DNA from: Bradyrhizobium erythrophlei
GTDB taxonomy: Bacteria > Pseudomonadota > Alphaproteobacteria > Rhizobiales > Xanthobacteraceae
Assembly (NCBI RefSeq): GCF_900142985.1
Contig: NZ_LT670849.1
Span: 1,240,001-1,304,000, forward strand
Reading direction: 5' to 3'
Length of the DNA: 64,000 nucleotides
Under the pieces are notes generated by a model. The model made no database searches and had not been told where the DNA came from. It worked only from the letters and a program-made list of their open reading frames with translations. How positions within the stretch are numbered: the first letter of the stretch is position 1; each line of letters opens with the position of its first letter. The translations under genes were made by a program, and so were the position numbers. This document shows, piece after piece, positions 59,398 through 64,000 of the stretch.

Positions 59398-62300
59398 TTA
59401 CGCGGCGGTTGCCGCTGCTGCCTGATGCGCGGAGCCCTGCTGGCCGCCGTGCACCAGGCTGAAGATAGTTGGCACCAAAACCAGGGTGGCGCAGGTGGCA
59501 AAGATCAGCCCACCGATCACGGCGCGGCCCAGTGGCGTGTTTTGTCCGGGTTCGATCGCCATCGGCACCATGCCAATGACCATCGCCAGCGCCGTCATCA
59601 TCACGGGACGAAACCGCGCGCGACCCGCTTCGAAGGCCGCCGCGGTCGCATTGAGACCGGCCGCCATCTGGTCGCGCGCAAAGCTGATCACCAGGATGCT
59701 GTTGGCGGTCGCGACCCCCATGCACATGATGGCGCCGGTGAGCGCCGGAACGGAAAGCGTGGTTCCGGTCGCAAACAACATCCAGACGATGCCGGCCAGG
59801 GCGGTCGGCAGCGCCGTGATGATGACGAACGGATCGGCCCAGGACTGGAAGTTGATGACGATCAAAAGATAGATCAGCATAATCGCCGCTGCGAGCCCGA
59901 CATAGAGCTGCTGATAGGCGCTCGTCATAGTGGTGACTTGACCGCGCAGTGTCACGCTCGCCCCACGGGGAACGTCTTGCGCGGTCGCGTGGATCGTCTT
60001 TTGAATGTCCGACGCAATGGCGCCGAGATCGCGTCCCTGTGGCGCCGCATAGATATCGATCACGGGCTGAACGTTATAGTGCGATACTACGGCGTTGCTG
60101 TTGGTCCGCTCGACACGCGCCAGTCCGCCGAGCAGCTGGGTGTTGGCGGAAGGAGAGCTAACTGGAATGTTTTTCAAGCCGCTCATGGTGTCGATGTCGC
60201 GCTGCGGGGTCTGGACCGAGACCGCATAATTGACGCCATTGGCGGGGTTCAGCCAGTAGGTCGGGGCCGATTGCGAGCTTCCCGACAGCGTCGTCAGCAT
60301 GGCATTGGCGACATCCTTCTCCGAGAGGCCGCCAAGCGAGGTAAGCGAGCGGTCGACATTGACGTTAAGTGTCGGCTGCGCAAACGCCTGCTGGATGCGC
60401 GCATCGGCGATTCCTGGAATTTGCTTGACCTTCGCCAACAGCGCGTTGGCATATTTGCGGTCCGCCGCAAGGTCTCTGCCGGCCACCTGCAGGTCGATCG
60501 GCGCCGGGGCGCCGAAATTCAGGACCTGACTGACGATATCAGCGGGCAGGAAGGCGAACGTCGTGCCGGGAAACTGCCGCGGCAATTTTTCTCGCATGGT
60601 TTTGACGTAGTTGTCGGTCGGCGCATGTTTGGGTTTGAGGCTGATCAAGATGTCGGCATCGCCGATGCCGATGGTACCGGAATTATTGTACGCCATGTTG
60701 ATGCCGCTGACGGTGAGCCCAATGTTGCTCACAACGCCGTCCAGTTCGGTTGGCGGAATAATGCCCTTGATCGCCGTAGCGATCCGGTCAGTGAGGGCCG
60801 CCGTCACCTCGAACCGGGTTCCCGTCGCGGCGCGAACGTGAAGTTTGATCTGGCCGCCATCCACCGCCGGGAAAAAATCCTGGCCGAGTGAGGGCGCAAG
60901 CCCGAGCGACAGCAGGCTGATGCACAGGAATCCGACGATCACCTTGATACGATTTTGCAGCGCGAGTTGCAGGAGGCCGAGATAGGCTTTGCGCAGATTT
61001 TCGAAACGACGCTCGAACCCATGCTGGAAGCGCGTAAGCGGATTGCGGCTGGGCTTTGTCTCGCCACCGTGCTCGGCCGGGCCGTGACCGTGTTGATTGC
61101 GCAGAAGATGGTTCGCCAGCGTGGGCACCAGAGTCTGTGACAGCACATAAGAGGCGGCCAGCGCAAGGATCACCGCCTCGGCGAGCGGCCGAAACAGATA
61201 ACCGGCGACACCGCCAAGCCAGAACATTGGCACGAAGGCAATGGAAATGCAGAACAGCGACACGGTCGCCGGCACGATGATTTGAGACGCGCCATCGAGA
61301 ATGGCTGGCTTGATCTCTTTGCCCTCTTCAAGGTGACGGTTGATATTTTCGATGGTGACAGTGGCGTCGTCGACGAGAATTCCGACGGCGAGCGCCAGAC
61401 CGCCGAGCGTCATGACATTAATGGTCTCGCCGAGCAGCGACAGGCCACTCAGCGCCGCCAGGATCGCAAGCGGAATCGAGATCGTGATGATAAGGGTCGA
61501 GCGCCAGCTGCCGAGGAACAAGAGAATCATCATCCCGGTCAGCGCCGCCGCGATCACGCCTTCCCTGATCACGCTGGATACGGCGTCGGTGACGTAGACC
61601 GACTGATCCCCCACGGCCGTCAATTTCAGGCTGGCGGGAAGCGTCTGCGAGATCGACGGCAGCAGGTTCTTGACGCCATTAATGATGTCGAGCGTCGAGG
61701 TGGCGCCTGCCTTGACGATGGTCAGCAGTACGGCGCTGGCGCCGTTAACATGCACGGCGTTGGTCTGCGGCGGACTGCCGTCGTGCACATAGGCGACGTC
61801 GCGCATATAAATGACCGTGCCGTTGACGGTCTTGATGGGCAGATCGTTGAACGCTTTGACCGCTGTCGGTGAGTCGTTCAGGTTCACGGTATATTCGTAA
61901 GTGCCAATCTTCTGGGTTCCGACCGGGACGATCAGGTTCTGCAGCGAGAGCGCGTTAATGACGTCGTTCGCCGAAACCCCATATTGGTGCAGGGCCTGCT
62001 GATTGAGGTCGGCCTGGACCTGCCGCACCTTGCCGCCGAACGGAAGCGGCAGGGCTGCGCCCGGCACTGGCGCCAAGGCCGGGCGGACGAAGTTCAGCGC
62101 GTCGTCGAATATTTCGGTTTCCGACAGCTTATCGCTCGAAAGCGCAACCTGCAGAATTGGAACACTCGAGGCATTGAAGCTGAGGATCAGCGGCGGCGTG
62201 ATGCCAGGGGGCATCTGCTTCAGCACCGTCTGCGACATGCCGTTGACCTGCGCCAATGCGGCGTTGATGTTCACGGTCGGCTGAAAGAAGATCTTGATGA

Positions 62301-62574
62301 TGCCGTAATTGGCGATCGATTGGGATTCGATGTGTTCGATGTCGTTGACGGCGTTGGGCAACGAGCGCTCGTAGAACGTGACCACGCGGCCGGCCATGTC
62401 GTCGGCTGGCAGGCCGGTGTAGCTGAAAACCACGCTGACGACGGGGATGTTGATGTTTGGGAAAATGTCGGTCGGCGTCCGCAGGGCCGCCGTCGTTCCG
62501 AAAATCAGGATTAACAGCGCCATGACAACGAACGTGTACGGCCGCCGCAGCGCGAGTCGGACGATTCCAATCAT
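59398..62574 (-). CDS. RND-family efflux permease
   Basis: 1058 residues, twelve membrane segments and two large periplasmic loops. MIGIVRLALRRPYTFVVMALLILIFG is the first helix; DIFPNINIPVVSVVFSYTGLP the start of the pore domain; GGLALAVGILVDDATVTIENINRHL in TM4 has the double Asp for proton transfer; MGVATANSILVISFARDQ in TM10-11 and IGMVPMAIEPGQNTPLGRAVIGG complete the set. It exports drugs or lipophilic compounds by proton antiport. Its gene is first in the operon and divergent from a LysR-type regulator 206 bp away. Confidence 0.94.
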   Translation of the reverse strand: MIGIVRLALRRPYTFVVMALLILIFGTTAALRTPTDIFPNINIPVVSVVFSYTGLPADDMAGRVVTFYERSLPNAVNDIEHIESQSIANYGIIKIFFQPTVNINAALAQVNGMSQTVLKQMPPGITPPLILSFNASSVPILQVALSSDKLSETEIFDDALNFVRPALAPVPGAALPLPFGGKVRQVQADLNQQALHQYGVSANDVINALSLQNLIVPVGTQKIGTYEYTVNLNDSPTAVKAFNDLPIKTVNGTVIYMRDVAYVHDGSPPQTNAVHVNGASAVLLTIVKAGATSTLDIINGVKNLLPSISQTLPASLKLTAVGDQSVYVTDAVSSVIREGVIAAALTGMMILLFLGSWRSTLIITISIPLAILAALSGLSLLGETINVMTLGGLALAVGILVDDATVTIENINRHLEEGKEIKPAILDGASQIIVPATVSLFCISIAFVPMFWLGGVAGYLFRPLAEAVILALAASYVLSQTLVPTLANHLLRNQHGHGPAEHGGETKPSRNPLTRFQHGFERRFENLRKAYLGLLQLALQNRIKVIVGFLCISLLSLGLAPSLGQDFFPAVDGGQIKLHVRAATGTRFEVTAALTDRIATAIKGIIPPTELDGVVSNIGLTVSGINMAYNNSGTIGIGDADILISLKPKHAPTDNYVKTMREKLPRQFPGTTFAFLPADIVSQVLNFGAPAPIDLQVAGRDLAADRKYANALLAKVKQIPGIADARIQQAFAQPTLNVNVDRSLTSLGGLSEKDVANAMLTTLSGSSQSAPTYWLNPANGVNYAVSVQTPQRDIDTMSGLKNIPVSSPSANTQLLGGLARVERTNSNAVVSHYNVQPVIDIYAAPQGRDLGAIASDIQKTIHATAQDVPRGASVTLRGQVTTMTSAYQQLYVGLAAAIMLIYLLIVINFQSWADPFVIITALPTALAGIVWMLFATGTTLSVPALTGAIMCMGVATANSILVISFARDQMAAGLNATAAAFEAGRARFRPVMMTALAMVIGMVPMAIEPGQNTPLGRAVIGGLIFATCATLVLVPTIFSLVHGGQQGSAHQAAAATAA

Positions 62575-62710
62575 GACTTTCCTCCTGCGCCAACGAGTTT
62601 GTTCGTAGTGTCCGCCAAGCGGGCGAGGCGGTTTGGACTCTGTGTCCGGTCGAGCCTTGCCTCTGGTTAAGGCGAACTGCCAGGGAGCAACTCAGACTCT
62701 AGGGTTGAGT

Positions 62711-62750
62711 TTGCCATTCGAAAAATGCATTGTCTTCATTTGAACATGTT
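62711..62750. promoter_or_regulatory. Inverted repeats in the RND-LysR divergent region, candidate LysR sites
   Basis: TGCCATT (62712-62718) is mirrored by AATGCA (62724-62729) around CGAAA, a LysR-like interrupted dyad. AACATGTT (62743-62750) is a perfect 8-bp palindrome in TTGAACATGTTAAA, about 30 bp before the regulator's probable TTG start. Both lie between the divergent start codons and may set autoregulation and induction of the pump. Confidence 0.45.
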
Positions 62751-62780
62751 AAATCTGAATATCGATGGAGCGGCAGTCGC

Positions 62781-63710
62781 TTGAACAAGCAAGCTCCCAA
62801 GTTAGGCGCGATCGATCTGAACCTGCTGGTGGTGTTCGACGCCCTCATGCGGGACAGATCCGTCACGCGGGCGGGACAGAGGCTGGGGCTCAGTCAGCCC
62901 GCCGTGAGCCACGCGCTGACCCGCCTGCGGCACATGCTAAAGGACGAGCTGTTTGTCCGGAGCCCAAACGGGATGATGCCGACGCCGCGAGCCGAACAGC
63001 TCGCTACGCCCATCAGAATAGCCCTGGACGGACTGCAACAGTCACTGGAGCCCACGCAGTTCGAACCGGCAACGGCGACGGCGACCTTTCGCATCGCGGT
63101 CGACAATTATGCGGCGATCGTTCTGGTGGCACCGATAGCAGAGCACATTGCGAGAAACGCTCCCGGGGTGACGCTGGATTTTCGGCCGAGCGGAACACTA
63201 AACATTCCCGATCTGCTGGATCGAAGCGAACTGCATCTGGCGATAGGTCCGCCCCGTGTCCAGGCCGAGCGGTTTTCGCTCAGGCGCTTGCTGCAGGATC
63301 AATTCGTCGTCGTGCACCGAAAGGGCCATCCGGCCGCAAGAGCACGGGAGTTCTCGACCGAAACGCTGGCAACTCTTCCGCAGCTTGAAATTTCGTCCGC
63401 TCAATTTGGCGCCGACTTTGCAGAGGCCAGCCTTGGAAAATCAAAGCCTGTCCTCAAGCCGGCGATGCGTGCGCCGTTCTTGTCAGCCGCGCAGATTCTG
63501 GCGACGTCGGACCTGGTATCGGTGTTTCCCCTGAATATCGCCAGGCACATGACAAAATCTCACGGCCTTGTTCTTCATCGGCTGTCGCGTCCGCCAAAGC
63601 CGATTGAAGCGGCCATGATTTGGCCGCGACGTCTCGACAACCAGCCAGCACATGCCTGGCTGCGCGAGCTCATCATCGGTGTCGTAGCCAATGACTTCCG
63701 TCGCACATAA
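62781..63710 (+). CDS. LysR-family transcriptional regulator of the RND pump
   Basis: About 309 residues. The winged helix covers the first 65 (IDLNLLVVFDALMRDRSVTRAGQRLGLSQPAVSHALTRLR), followed by a linker helix and the effector domain (TFRIAVDNYAAIVLVAPI, LHLAIGPPRVQAERF). The conserved start in this subgroup is near LNKQAPKLGAIDLN, so TTG 62781 is the likely first codon; the only earlier in-frame candidate is TTG 62730. It is divergent from the RND operon, the usual arrangement for a local regulator. The effector cannot be told from the sequence. Confidence 0.87.
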   Translation: MNKQAPKLGAIDLNLLVVFDALMRDRSVTRAGQRLGLSQPAVSHALTRLRHMLKDELFVRSPNGMMPTPRAEQLATPIRIALDGLQQSLEPTQFEPATATATFRIAVDNYAAIVLVAPIAEHIARNAPGVTLDFRPSGTLNIPDLLDRSELHLAIGPPRVQAERFSLRRLLQDQFVVVHRKGHPAARAREFSTETLATLPQLEISSAQFGADFAEASLGKSKPVLKPAMRAPFLSAAQILATSDLVSVFPLNIARHMTKSHGLVLHRLSRPPKPIEAAMIWPRRLDNQPAHAWLRELIIGVVANDFRRT

Positions 63711-63867
63711 GGGCAAGGCAGGCGGAAGTTTGCGAAAGCGCGGAGCTGAAAGGGTATGGCCTCCGAGTGACAAGGCCAGTTCACGACTCCCGGGCATTTG
63801 TCTGCGGCTATTGCTGTTGGCGACCTAAACGCGCGGGTTTTTTCGTCTTGAGAAATGCCGCCTCCAT

Positions 63868-63889
63868 GTCCGCCATTGGGCCCTCAGCG
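63868..63889. repeat. Intergenic repeat remnant adjoining a composite-element fragment
   Basis: ATGTCCGCCATTGGGCCCTC resembles a Bradyrhizobium intergenic repeat that reads as MSALGQ-like peptides; here it reads MSAIGPS. It directly adjoins the inverted module A fragment at 63890-63943, so two repeat families are spliced at this place. The 290 bp from 63711 to the window end otherwise show no gene. Confidence 0.4.
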
Positions 63890-63943
63890 GAGTTCGAAAC
63901 GTGGCCCCGCAAAATGTTCCGAACTTCGGAATCGAGACACTGG
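63890..63943 (-). repeat. Inverted, truncated copy of composite-element module A
   Basis: On the minus strand it reads CCAGTGTCTCGATTCCGAAG, continues through TTCGGAACATTTTGCGGGGCC and ends ACGTTTCGAACT, where the right arm breaks off. Module B is missing. It shares the loop motif GCATTTTnCGGnGCCACGTTT with copies 1-3, which shows that it is the same family. It lies 180 bp beyond the LysR gene. Confidence 0.7.
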
Positions 63944-64000
63944 CGCAGCGATTGCGAATCCGAAGCTTAGTGAAACCGGTCGCGCGGCCGTTCCTGCGGC

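Overview
The window is a stretch of high-GC alphaproteobacterial chromosome. The gene families (YeiH, DUF4112, DUF992 and DUF3309 proteins, NodT-type outer-membrane channel, MocR and winged-helix/ATPase regulators), the serC-serA, purA, glmM and aroE housekeeping genes, and several palindromic intergenic repeats all point to Bradyrhizobium or a close relative in the Nitrobacteraceae. This assignment is from memory of gene content, not from a search. I see no rRNA, tRNA, CRISPR array, insertion sequence with a transposase, prophage or plasmid replication gene.

Layout. 1-3.7 kb: a YeiH-type exporter cut by the window edge, a flavin-dependent luciferase-like monooxygenase and a RecD-like helicase. 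3.8-7.6 kb: methionine sulfoxide reductases msrA (exported form) and msrB, small secreted and membrane proteins, and a hairpin-rich intergenic region. 7.6-19.3 kb: a large one-pass membrane protein, purA, an orphan TTT-type solute receptor, two tandem DMT exporters, a DUF4139 secreted protein and the serine operon serC-serA with a structured leader. 19.5-24.4 kb: a frameshifted outer-membrane protein, an intact outer-membrane barrel, a fosmidomycin-resistance-type MFS exporter and glmM. 24.6-34.9 kb: lldD, two tandem secreted paralogues, aroE, an XRE regulator with a SulP transporter, an EF-G-like GTPase, a DUF992 protein and aspartate aminotransferase. 35-44 kb: a GT87 glycosyltransferase, a glutathione transferase, small membrane proteins, a PAS protein and an emrB-emrA-nodT tripartite efflux operon. 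44-58 kb: a histidine-less fragment of a sensor-kinase dimerisation domain divergent from a 972-residue winged-helix/ATPase/TPR regulator, a GNAT, an aldo/keto reductase, a CWC protein, a MocR regulator divergent from cinA-cobW, then a five-gene unit (OMP-decarboxylase-like, aldehyde dehydrogenase, amidohydrolase, NadC-like, HAD nucleotidase). 58-64 kb: an RND efflux pair with a divergent LysR regulator, ending in repeat debris.

Two things stand out. First, a composite intergenic element of about 165 bp made of two consecutive long hairpins occurs three times (5633-5799, 13985-14149, 38246-38409). Its arms differ between copies by paired, compensating changes, so the fold appears to be kept. 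Degenerate pieces occur elsewhere, one copy supplies the stop codon of a neighbouring gene, and another piece seems to encode part of a protein tail. Second, the 52.8-58.0 kb operon combines a phosphoribosyl-type decarboxylase, a quinolinate-phosphoribosyltransferase homologue, a nucleotidase, an amidohydrolase and an aldehyde dehydrogenase. It sits beside an NMN-deamidase-type CinA gene and a COG0523 GTPase, which suggests an uncharacterised nucleotide-linked pathway.
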